Shown: positions 33,995-42,457, numbered from the stretch's first letter. The stretch: DNA of 64,000 bases from Streptomyces hygroscopicus subsp. hygroscopicus (GCF_030269125.1 NZ_BSSM01000005.1:310001-374000), one strand, 5' to 3'. Made by a program: numbers and translations. Notes: generated from the letters alone by a model not told the origin.

Positions 33995-34030
33995 AGCTGG
34001 GGCCCGCACCCCAAGGTGCGGGCCCCAGCT
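33995..34030 (-). terminator. Hairpin between csp copy 2 and its helicase
   Basis: A perfect 16-bp stem (AGCTGGGGCCCGCACC and its complement) with a CCAA loop lies 27 bp after the Csp stop on the minus strand, mirroring the hairpin after csp copy 1. Confidence 0.82.
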
Positions 34031-34056
34031 GCGAAGTATGCGTCGGTGCCGCTGTG

Positions 34057-34260
34057 TCAGGCGGGAACGATGTTCTCGGCCGTCGGGCCCTTCTGGCCCT
34101 GCGCGATGTCGAACGACACCTTCTGGCCCTCCAGGAGCTCGCGGAAGCCCTGAGTGGCGATGTTCGAGTAGTGGGCGAAGACGTCGGCGCCGTCGCCGTC
34201 CTGCTCGATGAAGCCGAAGCCCTTTTCCGCGTTGAACCACTTCACGGTGCCAGTAGCCAT
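34057..34260 (-). CDS. Cold-shock protein, CspA family (copy 2)
   Basis: A 67-aa cold-shock domain with KGFGFIEQ and [11 protein letters not shown]-binding motifs, nearly identical to the Csp at 15489-15692; differences cluster in the C-terminal third. GAAGGAG lies about eight bases before the ATG. A leader of roughly 100 nt carries the motif shared with csp copy 1. Confidence 0.96.
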   Translation of the reverse strand: MATGTVKWFNAEKGFGFIEQDGDGADVFAHYSNIATQGFRELLEGQKVSFDIAQGQKGPTAENIVPA

Positions 34261-34333
34261 TTTTGTTTCTCCTTCGGGACGGTGTCAGGAACGCGCCCCT
34301 GCGCATTCCGTGTCGCCGTGATGATCGGCCGTC

Positions 34334-34380
34334 GGAAAAACCTTCTGGCACCCCACCTGCAACTGATGACGACAGTAGCA
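34334..34380 (-). promoter_or_regulatory. Promoter and cold-box-like leader motif of csp copy 2
   Basis: On the minus strand TACTGT (a good -10) is followed by GTTGCAG, then GGTGCCAGA and a T-run. The order and spacing match csp copy 1 although the surrounding DNA differs. The motif would form the 5' end of the transcript. Confidence 0.55.
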
Positions 34381-34659
34381 CGTCCATGTCGGCCCTGCTC
34401 GGTAAATAATTCTGGGCCGACTGTGCTCGCAGGAATAGTCACGGTGTGCCGGATCGATTTCTCATGCCGCGACCACAGATATTGTGTCCGGGCGTGCCGC
34501 ACGAGAATTCCTGCGGGGCCGGGGAGCGCCTCGCCCATGGAGCGGGTGACGAGCGTTCTGCCGGCCGAGCCGCGGCTGCCTCAAGCGGTCGTGGCCGATG
34601 AAGGGCCGGTTCGCGGGTTCAGTCCACGGTGAGCGAGTGTGCGGGGAAGGCCAGTCGGG
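34381..34659. other. Spacer between csp copy 2 and the secreted-protein gene
   Basis: About 280 bp, lower in GC than the flanks, containing the upstream promoter part of csp copy 2. No supported gene or strong hairpin. Confidence 0.4.
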
Positions 34660-35910
34660 TCAGGGGCAGCTCGGCTGGCTGACGCCGTAGAGGATGCGTT
34701 TGCCGACACCGGGCCACTCGGTGACCGTCCACAGCTGGTGGTTCGACGCCTGGACGTACAGGTCCTGGAGCCCGACGCCGCCCTGCCGGTACGTGGGCTG
34801 CCTGCCCGGCCGGTCCGTCACCAGCCAGCCGAGCCTGTCCGCGCCCCTGCTGCTGTCGAAGGAGTAGCAGCGGCGCGCGCTGTCGGCCGGGTCGGTGTAC
34901 GAGACGCCGCCCTGCACGTTGGTGACCGGCTGCCGGAAGACCTCCTGCGCGTGGATGGTCCGGCCGGCGGTCCGGGAGGTGATGTCGCTCGTCCGCCAGC
35001 GCGCCAGACGCGAGTCGCACCAGACCAGGGCCCCGCCCTGCCTCTCGCTGCAGTACTCACCCGTGATGAACTGCCAGCTCGACGCGGACCGGTCGAGCGA
35101 GACGTAGTCGTAGCAGGCGCGACTGCCCCTGTTGCAGGACTGGTTCGAGCCGGTGGACCAGATGCCGACCTGCGGCAGCACGAACCGGTATCCACGAGCC
35201 CTCGGGTCGGTGGTCCGGCCCAGGTCCAGGATGTTCCGCGTGTCGAACACCCGCAGGCCCCTGCGCGGGTCCGCGACATAGAGGTGGTTGTCGTGCCAGA
35301 CGACGCCGCCGGCGTGCGTCGGCAGCGCCCTGAACTGGGCCGCGCCCGGGGCGAGCTGCACCAGCTCCACGTTCACGTAGCGTCCGGGCGTGCCGGCGAC
35401 GAGGAAGCTGACCCGGGAACGGGTGGGCGTGCTGGAGCCGGGGCCGTGCCCGTACCACGAGGTGAGGAAGACCCGGTGACCGTCGACGGTGCCGCCGGCA
35501 TGCGCGTCCTCACTGCCGCTGAGTCCCTGGAGGGACCAGCTGGTCGTGGTGGAGTCCGTGATGTCCAGGCAGTACCAGTCGGCCGCGGCGACCGCGTTGC
35601 GCAGCGCTCCGCCCGCGTCGTTGGCCCGGGAGCACTTCCGCGTGGCGCGGTGGTCGGTGTAGCCGGCGTTGCCGATGAGCCGGCCCGGCGTGAGTCGCGG
35701 GTACGGGAAGCCGGCGATGTCCGAAGCCCGGGGGTCGGGCTCCCACCTCAGGTGGAAGTCGGCCCTGGCCGCCGGTTCCGACACCATCGGCCGGGGCGCG
35801 GGTGACGGCTGTGCCGCCGCCCCGGACTGCGCGTGCGCGCCGACCGGGGCGGCACAGAAGACGAGGGCCAGTGCGGCGACAGCCATCCGGCCCAGCAAAG
35901 GGGGAATCAC
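34660..35910 (-). CDS. Secreted protein of unknown function
   Basis: A 416-aa protein with a Sec signal peptide (MAVAALALVFCAAPVGAHAQ) and about eight cysteines in the mature part. The mature part has repeated beta-rich stretches with Trp and Tyr (GGVVWHDNHLYVADPRRGL, GGVSYTDP, LQDLYVQASNHQLWTVTEW), suggesting a beta-propeller-like exported protein. No catalytic motif was recognised. GTG 35910 follows AAGGAG. It is divergent from the TNT toxin gene with a 608-bp gap. Confidence 0.7.
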   Translation of the reverse strand: MIPPLLGRMAVAALALVFCAAPVGAHAQSGAAAQPSPAPRPMVSEPAARADFHLRWEPDPRASDIAGFPYPRLTPGRLIGNAGYTDHRATRKCSRANDAGGALRNAVAAADWYCLDITDSTTTSWSLQGLSGSEDAHAGGTVDGHRVFLTSWYGHGPGSSTPTRSRVSFLVAGTPGRYVNVELVQLAPGAAQFRALPTHAGGVVWHDNHLYVADPRRGLRVFDTRNILDLGRTTDPRARGYRFVLPQVGIWSTGSNQSCNRGSRACYDYVSLDRSASSWQFITGEYCSERQGGALVWCDSRLARWRTSDITSRTAGRTIHAQEVFRQPVTNVQGGVSYTDPADSARRCYSFDSSRGADRLGWLVTDRPGRQPTYRQGGVGLQDLYVQASNHQLWTVTEWPGVGKRILYGVSQPSCP

Positions 35911-36518
35911 GAGAGCTCCTTCTCCGCGTCGCGACCGTCGTGACCGCGAGGCTCTGCCCGATCAGCGCGCGGCAGGACGACCACATCGCGACGGCGGACG
36001 TGCGCGAGTACCGGACACTGATCCGTTCGACGGGAGCTTTGACAGGAGGCCAGGTCTTGCTGACGCCTTTCGTGAACATTCACCCGTAGACAGCAGGCTG
36101 AGGACCCGCGCGGTCCGGAAGAAGCACGGGACCGGGGCCGGCGGCCGCCCGCCCGGCGCCCCGTTCGGCCCTGTGCCGGAAGCCGGCCCCCCGGGGACGG
36201 CTCGACGTCGGCCCGCCGACGGCGTGGACGCGGGACCGCGTCGGGCCGGACGCGGCCGAGCCCCGGGCGACTGCGCGGAGCCACCCCACGCGCTCGGCCG
36301 GAGCCGCTGCCGGGAGGAGCCCCGGGCCGGGAAGCCGGGCCGCTCCCGCACCGCCTGACGGGCCGTTTCGGCGCGGGTCCCGTTCGGCCGCAGGTCCGGC
36401 GCGTCTGCTCGCCTTCGCCCGGCCCTCCGGTTTGAGTGATCTCTCGTTCTGTCCATCTGCGGATGTTTCGCGACATGTTCGGCAGCGGGTGCCGGACACA
36501 CGCCCTACGGGAGGTTCG
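35911..36518. other. Divergent 608-bp spacer between two secreted-protein genes
   Basis: Frames crossing it are composition artefacts without ribosome sites. The middle is extremely GC-rich. Promoters for the genes at 35910 and 36519 must lie here, but no clear -35/-10 pair was found. Confidence 0.35.
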
Positions 36519-37385
36519 TTGAGATCGTCAGCAAGGTGTGCCGGCTTCGCGGCCGCGGTCGGCCTGGTCGGTTCCCTGATCACGGGCGCCTCCGTCGCCT
36601 CGGCCGCGACCGAGGACGGCGGCCGGGCGGGTGCCTCCGGGCATGACCGGTCGCGCCCGTCCGTACCCGGGCAGCTGGTGCCGCTCGGACGACCGGCGGA
36701 CGGATACGACGACCCCGGGTCGCCGTACGTGTGCAGTGGGCTGGTGCCGTACCCCATCCCGGCTGCCTACCGCCCGCTGTACCTCTGCGGTGACTGGCGG
36801 CTCGGCCCCCGGCGGTTGCCGGACAAGGGGCTGGTGGGGGACATCCTCAAGGGGTACGACCGGCTCGGGGGCCTCACCGCCGTGCGGTTCCTGAACACGT
36901 GGTGGGACCCCACCGCCGACGCGGGCCAGGGCAACTGGAAGTACCCGGTCCCCGACGGCTTCACGCTCGACAGCCACCAGCAGCCGATCGCGGCACCGCT
37001 GACGCTGCACGCGGGCCAGCTGCTCGACAGGTTCGGCAACGAGAACGGCCGGTTCCTCTCTCCCGCGGGCACGAAGTTCGGGCTGCGGGCGATCCCGCCG
37101 TCCAACCTCAACACCGAGGACCCGCGCTACCCGTACGACTACCACCTGTACAGGGTGGCGAAGGACGTCACCGTGTGCGCGGGACCGGCCGCACCGGCCT
37201 TCGAGCAGCCGGGCGGGGCCGTTCAGTACGCCACGTCCTCGAGCGCCGTCTGTCCCACCCTCCCCTTCGCCAACGTGGGCACACTCGTCTCCAATGGCTC
37301 CCTCGTGCGGGTGAAGGTCCCGTACACGGACGTCAAGTCGATGAGGAAGGAGCCGTCGGCCGGGGCGCGGACCGCGTCCCGGTGA
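36519..37385 (+). CDS. Secreted TNT-domain NAD+ glycohydrolase (toxin)
   Basis: A 288-aa exported protein: signal peptide (FAAAVGLVGSLITGASVASA), a spacer, then a C-terminal domain matching tuberculosis necrotizing toxin. Key features are LLDRFGNENGRFLSPAGTKF, the YHLYRVAKDVTVCAGPAAPAF segment and EQPGGAVQY, which holds the conserved Gln. TNT domains hydrolyse NAD+ and kill cells by NAD depletion. Four to six cysteines suggest disulfides in the exported form. TTG 36519 is chosen for GGGAGG. Unlike polymorphic toxins it has no large delivery domain. The next gene probably encodes its immunity protein. Confidence 0.82.
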   Translation: MRSSARCAGFAAAVGLVGSLITGASVASAATEDGGRAGASGHDRSRPSVPGQLVPLGRPADGYDDPGSPYVCSGLVPYPIPAAYRPLYLCGDWRLGPRRLPDKGLVGDILKGYDRLGGLTAVRFLNTWWDPTADAGQGNWKYPVPDGFTLDSHQQPIAAPLTLHAGQLLDRFGNENGRFLSPAGTKFGLRAIPPSNLNTEDPRYPYDYHLYRVAKDVTVCAGPAAPAFEQPGGAVQYATSSSAVCPTLPFANVGTLVSNGSLVRVKVPYTDVKSMRKEPSAGARTASR

Positions 37386-37407
37386 CGGTGCGGAGCAGGG
37401 CCCGGCG

Positions 37408-37431
37408 CCCGGTGCCTCACCCGGCACCGGG
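37408..37431 (+). terminator. Hairpin between the TNT toxin and the next gene
   Basis: CCCGGTGCC at 37408-37416 pairs perfectly with GGCACCGGG at 37423-37431 over a six-base loop. It lies 22 bp after the toxin stop and 32 bp before the next start, so it may limit read-through into the putative immunity gene. Confidence 0.6.
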
Positions 37432-37463
37432 TCCGGCTCCGTCCCTGGTGGAAGACTGGCTCC

Positions 37464-37916
37464 ATGGACCGTTTCCAGCTCTGCCGGGCCCTTCGGGCGG
37501 CCGGGGTCCCGGAGACGTACTACGAGATCTCCGGCTGCACACACGAGCGGCGCCCCCTCACGGATCGCTACTTCCTCGAAGAGCGCGACGGCCAGTGGGT
37601 GGTGGGTGTCCACGAGCGCGGCACCCGCGAGGTGCTGGAGCGGTTCCCGGCCGAGGACCTGGCGTGCCGGTGGCTCCACGAACGCCTGACCGCCGAGGGG
37701 CCGCCGCCCGTCCCGGCCACGCCCGCGGAGACCGAGGCGCTGCTGCACGACAGCGACGGCATCCAGCGGCGCGCCCGCGAGGAGTTCGAGCGCGCCCTCG
37801 CCGAGGCCCGCGGCGGGGCCGCGAGGAGCCCCGCCGACGACGGCCGTACGGAGCCGCCGCCCACGCGAGGCCGGCCCGACCGGACCTCGGCCGACGAAAA
37901 CCGGCACTTTAATTGA
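37464..37916 (+). CDS. Probable immunity protein for the TNT toxin
   Basis: A 150-aa cytoplasmic protein without signal peptide. The core reads YEISGCTHERRPLTDRYFLE, then QWVVGVHERGTREVLERF and a helix ending in LACRWLHERL; the tail is polar and disordered. Its role is inferred mainly from position 78 bp after a TNT toxin, because mycobacterial and other TNT toxins are followed by a small immunity gene. I cannot align it to the mycobacterial immunity factor from memory. Confidence 0.6.
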   Translation: MDRFQLCRALRAAGVPETYYEISGCTHERRPLTDRYFLEERDGQWVVGVHERGTREVLERFPAEDLACRWLHERLTAEGPPPVPATPAETEALLHDSDGIQRRAREEFERALAEARGGAARSPADDGRTEPPPTRGRPDRTSADENRHFN

Positions 37917-38110
37917 TCCCCCCATTCGCCGCACCCGTGACCCCCGCACTCGACTCGCGCGAGTGTCATGAATTCCGTCGGCCACTTGGAGCATGATCGA
38001 AATGCGGTCGGAGTCGTGCGCCCCGACGATGACGATGAAGGGCGGAGCGAGAGACCGGCCCGTGCCGGCCGAGCACTCCGCCGAGTCATGCGTCAAGGAA
38101 AGAGGAAACC

Positions 38111-38629
38111 ATGACGGCAGCGACGGAGACTCCCACTCGTGAAAAGGCCGGGGTAGGCCAGGAAGAGTTCGGCGAGGAATCCGCCTTCGGCCCGCTTCTG
38201 CTGGCAGCCTTGCTGTCCCGGCGTGAGGAGCGCGGCGAGGAACCGATCATCGAGCACCCGCTTCTTCTCGCCGCGCTCGCGCGCCGCCGTGAGGAGGGTG
38301 GCGAGGGGTCGATCATCGAGCACCCGCTCCTGCTCGCCGCGCTGATGCGCCGCCGCCGTGAGGAGGGTGGCGAGGAGTCGATCATCGAGCACCCGCTTCT
38401 CCTCGCCGCGCTGATGCGCCGCCGCCGTGAGGAGGGTGGCGAGGGGTCGATCATCGAGCACCCGCTCCTGCTCGCCGCGCTGATGCGCCGCCGCCGTGAG
38501 GAGGGCGGTGAGGGGTCGATCATCGAGCACCCGCTCCTGCTCGCCGCGCTGATGCGCCGCCGTCGCGAGGAGCGCGGCGAGCCGCTGATCCAGCATCCCC
38601 TCCTGCTCGCGGCGCTCATGCGCCGCTGA
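38111..38629 (+). CDS. Seven-repeat protein of unknown function
   Basis: A 172-aa protein almost entirely made of 22-23-residue repeats with the core HPLLLAALMRRRREE and a GGE-GSIIE linker. The invariant prolines lie at residues 28, 50, 72, 95, 118, 141 and 163. Each unit looks like a short amphipathic helix: a Leu/Ala face, then four Arg and two Glu. The first 25 residues are an acidic, non-repeated head; there is no signal peptide or cysteine. GAGGAAA precedes ATG 38111, and an 18-bp terminator follows, so it is a real transcription unit. I know of no named family; repeated binding platform, nucleic-acid or membrane binding, and a multi-core peptide precursor are all possible. Confidence 0.75.
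   Translation: MTAATETPTREKAGVGQEEFGEESAFGPLLLAALLSRREERGEEPIIEHPLLLAALARRREEGGEGSIIEHPLLLAALMRRRREEGGEESIIEHPLLLAALMRRRREEGGEGSIIEHPLLLAALMRRRREEGGEGSIIEHPLLLAALMRRRREERGEPLIQHPLLLAALMRR
38246..38605 (+). repeat. 66-69-bp tandem DNA repeats inside the repeat-protein gene
   Basis: Units begin with ATCATCGAGCACCCG at 38246, 38312, 38381, 38450 and 38519, with a diverged copy at 38585. The four 69-bp copies differ at only a few third-codon bases, which implies recent amplification or gene conversion. Repeat number probably varies between strains. Confidence 0.9.
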
Positions 38630-38646
38630 CAGGAGACAGCGACGCT

Positions 38647-38686
38647 CTGCCCCCCGATGCCGGCGGTCGCCGGCATCGGGGGGCAG
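38647..38686 (+). terminator. 18-bp perfect stem terminator after the repeat-protein gene
   Basis: CTGCCCCCCGATGCCGGC at 38647-38664 pairs exactly with 38669-38686 over a GGTC loop. It lies 17 bp after the stop codon. Confidence 0.85.
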
Positions 38687-38721
38687 GTCCCGTACGGCAA
38701 CCGAAGACCTGAGGAAACACA

Positions 38722-39111
38722 ATGGCAGCTGAGTCCGGCGACAAATCGGAACGGGATCCCCTGGGGGCATTCGTCGACGAGATCTTCGAGGAAATCATGC
38801 GCGATGCCGGGATCCCCCATGCCGGCACCGGCGTGAAATACGGAAAGGACCCACTGGCGGGAGCCCTGATGGAAGCAGCCGTGGCGTTCCTTTCCCAGCC
38901 GCCTTCCCGATCCTCGGAACTGGAAAGGGTGCTGCTCGCGCAAACCCTCGCGACCGCGCTGGCGGAATCGATCGCGCCCACTCTGGCAGACGCGCTGGCC
39001 TCGGAGATCATGAAGGTGCTGAACCACCACGCGGCCTCCCACAGGGGCGGCGGCCACGAAAGCGTCGGCGGACCCGGCCGCGGCCACCGCTCCTCCGGCG
39101 GCGAGCGATAG
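38722..39111 (+). CDS. Helical protein of unknown function next to the repeat protein
   Basis: A 129-aa protein: an acidic N-terminal region (LGAFVDEIFEEIMRDAGI), a helical core (LLAQTLATALAESIAPTLAD) and a Gly/His/Ser-rich tail. CTGAGGAAACACA before the ATG is the same kind of ribosome site as that of the repeat gene. Both proteins are helical and Leu/Ala-rich, and the two genes probably work together, though a terminator separates them. No family recognised. The 340 bp after it (39112-39450) contain no supported gene. Confidence 0.6.
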   Translation: MAAESGDKSERDPLGAFVDEIFEEIMRDAGIPHAGTGVKYGKDPLAGALMEAAVAFLSQPPSRSSELERVLLAQTLATALAESIAPTLADALASEIMKVLNHHAASHRGGGHESVGGPGRGHRSSGGER

Positions 39112-39450
39112 CCGCCTCGTGAGGCCGGCGGAGCGGCTGCGCTCGACCCGCTTCGGCGTGAGGGACCAGGGCCCCGGAAGCTTCCGGCGCGTCGGGCGGC
39201 TGCCCGGTGAAGCACGACGCCGGGGCCGCGCCCCCCGGGACTCGCGCCGAAGCGGCTCCGCGGCGCCACGGAGCCGACCGCCCCGGCCGCGACGGCCCCT
39301 TCTCCGGCCCCGGACGCCTCGCCCCGGTCCCGGATCCCCGACCAGATGCGTGCGCGGCGGCGGATCCGCCGGGCCGCGCTCCCCGGATGAACGCCATCCG
39401 TCCGTCCGGGCCTCCAGGCGCCGCCGCGACGCCCGTGCCCGTGAGCCGGC

Positions 39451-40971
39451 TCAGCTCCGTCTGGTCAGACGGACGGCCTGTTCACCGCTGCCCATCCGCA
39501 GCGTGGAGCCGGACAGCAGGGTCAGGACCGCCGGCTGCCCGCCGTCGGGCGGGGCGGACGGATCAGCGCAGTCGCCCGCGCCGATGTCATGGACGGGGCC
39601 CGCGCCGACGAGGGCTATCCGGGTGGTCTCGACGGCGGTGAGCCGTACGGCGACCCGGCAGCCGTCGGCGGCGTGCGACACCGACGCGGTGCCGACGACC
39701 GCGCCGATCCGGCCCTGACGGATGGTCAGCGTGAAGAGCGGGGTACCGGTGCCGTCGCCGGTGGCCCACGTGCCCACGAAGGCGTCGGGCACCTCCGACG
39801 CCGGGGACACCGTGTCCGGCTCGGTGGCCGTGCCGCTCGCCGTGCCGGTGGGGCCCGAGGCCGCGGTGCCGTCCGGGGCGTGCGTGGCGTTCCCGAGAAC
39901 ACCGCCCGACCACACGGCCCAGGCGACCGCGGCGGTGACCACGGTGGTGACGAACGTGGCCAGGACGGTCATCGACCGGCGACGCGGCCGGCGTCCGCGC
40001 ACCGGTGCGGCGGCCGCCGGCGGATAGGGGGGAGGCGCGATCCGCGTCAGCGGTGGAGCGGTTGCCGCCGGGGCGTCCAGGTGGAGCAGGCCCGTGGCGA
40101 GCCGCGCCACGGACTCGGCGAGCGCGGGCGGCAGCCAGCTCCCGTGCCGTACGGTCGCGTCGGGATCCGGCAGCAGCCGTTCCCGTACCTGTTCCGGCGT
40201 CGGCCGACGGTCCGGGTCCTTGTCCAGGCAGGCGGTGACGATGTCCCGCAAGGCGTCCGGCAGGCCGTCCAGATCGGGCCGCTCGTACAGGATGCGGTAG
40301 ATCACGACGGCCGCGGAGGTCCCTTCCCCGAACGGATTCCGGCCGGTCGCGGCGGCGGCGAGCACGGCGCCCAGGGAGAAGACGTCGCTCTGCGGTCCCA
40401 CCCTTTTGCCCGCGGCCTGCTCGGTGGACATGTAGCCGGGCGAACCCATGACATGGCCCGACCCGGTGAGGGCGGTGGCGCCGCCGTCCAGCGCCCTGGC
40501 TATGCCGAAGTCGACGAGGTGCGGGCCGTCCAGGGACAGCAGCACGTTGGACGGCTTGACGTCGCGGTGCACCAGGCCCAGCCGGTGCACGGCGGCAAGG
40601 GCCTCGGCGAGGCCGGCACCCAGGGTGCGCACGGTGGTGACGGGCAGGGGACCGAAGCGCCGTACCACCTGGGCCAGATCCACTCCCGGGACATAGGCCG
40701 TGGCCACCCACGGGTGTTCCCCCTCGGTGTCCGCGTCCAGCACCGGAGGCGACCACGGGCCGCTCACCCGCCGGGCGATGGCGACCTCCCGCCGGAAGCG
40801 GCGGCGGAACTCCTCGTCGGCCGCGTACTCGCCGCGGATCAGCTTCACCGCGACGTTGCGCCCACCGGCCGTCCGCCCCAGGTAGACGGTCCCCATACCG
40901 CCACCGCCGATGCGCGCCAGCAGCCGGTACGCGCCGACCCGCACCGGATCACGCGGTCCGAGAGCCTGCAT
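39451..40971 (-). CDS. Membrane Ser/Thr protein kinase (Hanks type)
   Basis: A 506-aa PknB-like kinase with a complete catalytic domain: GGGGMGTVYLG (P-loop), VAVKLI, HRDVKPSNVLL, DFGIA, GSPGYMSTEQ and SDVFSLG. A juxtamembrane Pro/Ala stretch and one membrane helix (MTVLATFVTTVVTAAVAWAV) precede a 130-residue exterior domain (FVGTWATGDGTGTPLFTLTI) with two Cys. ATG 40971 follows GGAGGGG. It would sense an extracellular signal and phosphorylate cytoplasmic targets. In contrast to the 8249 protein it keeps all catalytic residues. Confidence 0.93.
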   Translation of the reverse strand: MQALGPRDPVRVGAYRLLARIGGGGMGTVYLGRTAGGRNVAVKLIRGEYAADEEFRRRFRREVAIARRVSGPWSPPVLDADTEGEHPWVATAYVPGVDLAQVVRRFGPLPVTTVRTLGAGLAEALAAVHRLGLVHRDVKPSNVLLSLDGPHLVDFGIARALDGGATALTGSGHVMGSPGYMSTEQAAGKRVGPQSDVFSLGAVLAAAATGRNPFGEGTSAAVVIYRILYERPDLDGLPDALRDIVTACLDKDPDRRPTPEQVRERLLPDPDATVRHGSWLPPALAESVARLATGLLHLDAPAATAPPLTRIAPPPYPPAAAAPVRGRRPRRRSMTVLATFVTTVVTAAVAWAVWSGGVLGNATHAPDGTAASGPTGTASGTATEPDTVSPASEVPDAFVGTWATGDGTGTPLFTLTIRQGRIGAVVGTASVSHAADGCRVAVRLTAVETTRIALVGAGPVHDIGAGDCADPSAPPDGGQPAVLTLLSGSTLRMGSGEQAVRLTRRS

Positions 40972-41244
40972 CGTGGTCCCCTCCTTCCCGGCCCCGCCAA
41001 CGGAGCGATCACCGGTCGTCCCGTTCCGCCCTCGGCGACCACGACCGGCCCACGGCCCTGTCCGGCGGCCCGGCGGCCCGGCGGCCCGGACGGACCGCCG
41101 ACGGCCCGACGGTAGGGCCAACTCCCATACACGCCAGGAGGGTTGCCTGTCCCGCGGTAATCCCCGGCCGTCCGGGTCCGCCCGGCCGCACGCTCGTGGT
41201 CCGGCGCCACGCCGTCTCACAACCCTCGTAGCAAGGGAGTTCCC

Positions 41245-42438
41245 ATGTCGTCCTCGCCGTCGTTGGAGGCGCTCTCCGGCGAACTCGCGGCCCTGCGGCC
41301 CCGTATGGAGGCGGTCAGCCTCGCCATCCACGCACGGCCGGAGCTGAAGTTCGCCGAGTTCCACGCCCAGCAACTGCTCACCGGCTGGCTCGTGGAGTCG
41401 GGGTTCACGGTCACGGCGGGGGCGGGCGGTCTGGACACCGCGTTCGTGGCGGTGCACCACGGGCCGACGCCCGGTCCGTACGTCGCCGTCCTCGCGGAGT
41501 ACGACGCGCTGCCCGGCATCGGCCACGGCTGCGGCCACAACCTGATCGCGGCCGGTGCGGCCGCGGCCGCCATCGCCGTCGCGCGCACCCTGCCCGCGCA
41601 CCCCGGAACCGTCGCGGTGATCGGAACGCCCGGCGAGGAGACGGGCGGCGCGGGCAAGATCAGACTGGCCGAGGCGGGCGTCTTCGAGGGGGTGGACGCG
41701 GCCGTGATGTTCCACCCGGGAGACCGCTGGCTCACCGGCCGGCCGGGGCTCGCGGCGGCGCACCTGCGGGTCGCGTTCACCGGTGTCAGCGCGCACGCCT
41801 CCGTGTCGCCGTGGCAGGGGCGCAGCGCGCTGGCCGCTGCCCAGCTCTTCCTCAACGCGGTCGACTCCATGCGGCAGTTCGTGCCGCCCAGCGCGCGGCT
41901 GCACGGAATCGTCTCGGACGGCGGGCAGGCACCGAACGTGGTGCCCGCGGGGGCCGCGGTGGACCTGTACGTACGGGACCGTACCGCCGGCTCCGCCCGT
42001 GCGCTGGTGGAGCGGGTACGGGCCGCCGCCGAGGGCTGCGCGCTCGCCACGGGCACCCGCGCGGAGGTCGGTGAGAGCGGCCCGCTGTACGCCGAGCGCC
42101 GCAACAACACCGTGCTCGCCGAACGGTTCGGCCGGGCGGTGCGCGCCCTGGGCGTGCGCATCGGGCCGGGTGGTCCCGACAGCCCCGCCGGCTCCTCCGA
42201 CATCGGCAACCTCTCGCAGCTGATGCCGGTCATCCACCCGTACGTGCAGATCGCCGACGCCGGCACACCCGCCCATTCCGAGGCGATGCGCGAGGCCGCG
42301 GCCACGTCCCTGGCCCACGACCACACCCAGGTCGCGGCCACCGGACTGGCCGAGGTGGTCGCCGCACTGCTCACGGACACGGAGGTGCTGGCGGCGGCAC
42401 GGGCCGAGTTCGCCGCGGGCTCGGAGGTGGCGGTGTGA
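41245..42438 (+). CDS. M20-family amidohydrolase / peptidase
   Basis: A 397-aa zinc hydrolase of the M20D type. Metal ligands lie in AEYDALPGIGHGCGHN and the catalytic Glu in GTPGEETGG; a dimerisation domain in the middle (GVSAHASVSPWQGRSALAA) is typical. Relatives cleave N-acyl amino acids or aminobenzoyl-glutamate; the true substrate is unknown. It overlaps none, and an ArsR-type regulator starts 19 bp downstream, so the two form an operon and the regulator may control it. Confidence 0.9.
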   Translation: MSSSPSLEALSGELAALRPRMEAVSLAIHARPELKFAEFHAQQLLTGWLVESGFTVTAGAGGLDTAFVAVHHGPTPGPYVAVLAEYDALPGIGHGCGHNLIAAGAAAAAIAVARTLPAHPGTVAVIGTPGEETGGAGKIRLAEAGVFEGVDAAVMFHPGDRWLTGRPGLAAAHLRVAFTGVSAHASVSPWQGRSALAAAQLFLNAVDSMRQFVPPSARLHGIVSDGGQAPNVVPAGAAVDLYVRDRTAGSARALVERVRAAAEGCALATGTRAEVGESGPLYAERRNNTVLAERFGRAVRALGVRIGPGGPDSPAGSSDIGNLSQLMPVIHPYVQIADAGTPAHSEAMREAAATSLAHDHTQVAATGLAEVVAALLTDTEVLAAARAEFAAGSEVAV

Positions 42439-42457
42439 TGCCCGTACACTCCGGCTC

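Noticed and set aside
38246..38605. A CRISPR array at the regularly spaced repeats.
   Set aside because: The units are contiguous 66-69-bp coding repeats with no distinct repeat/spacer alternation and no cas genes.
38093..39087. Minus-strand repeat proteins opposite the 38111 gene, rich in SIIDP/SRRRRISAAS-type repeats.
   Set aside because: The repeated DNA makes any frame repetitive; only the plus-strand frame has a ribosome site, a terminator in the right place and sensible helix chemistry.
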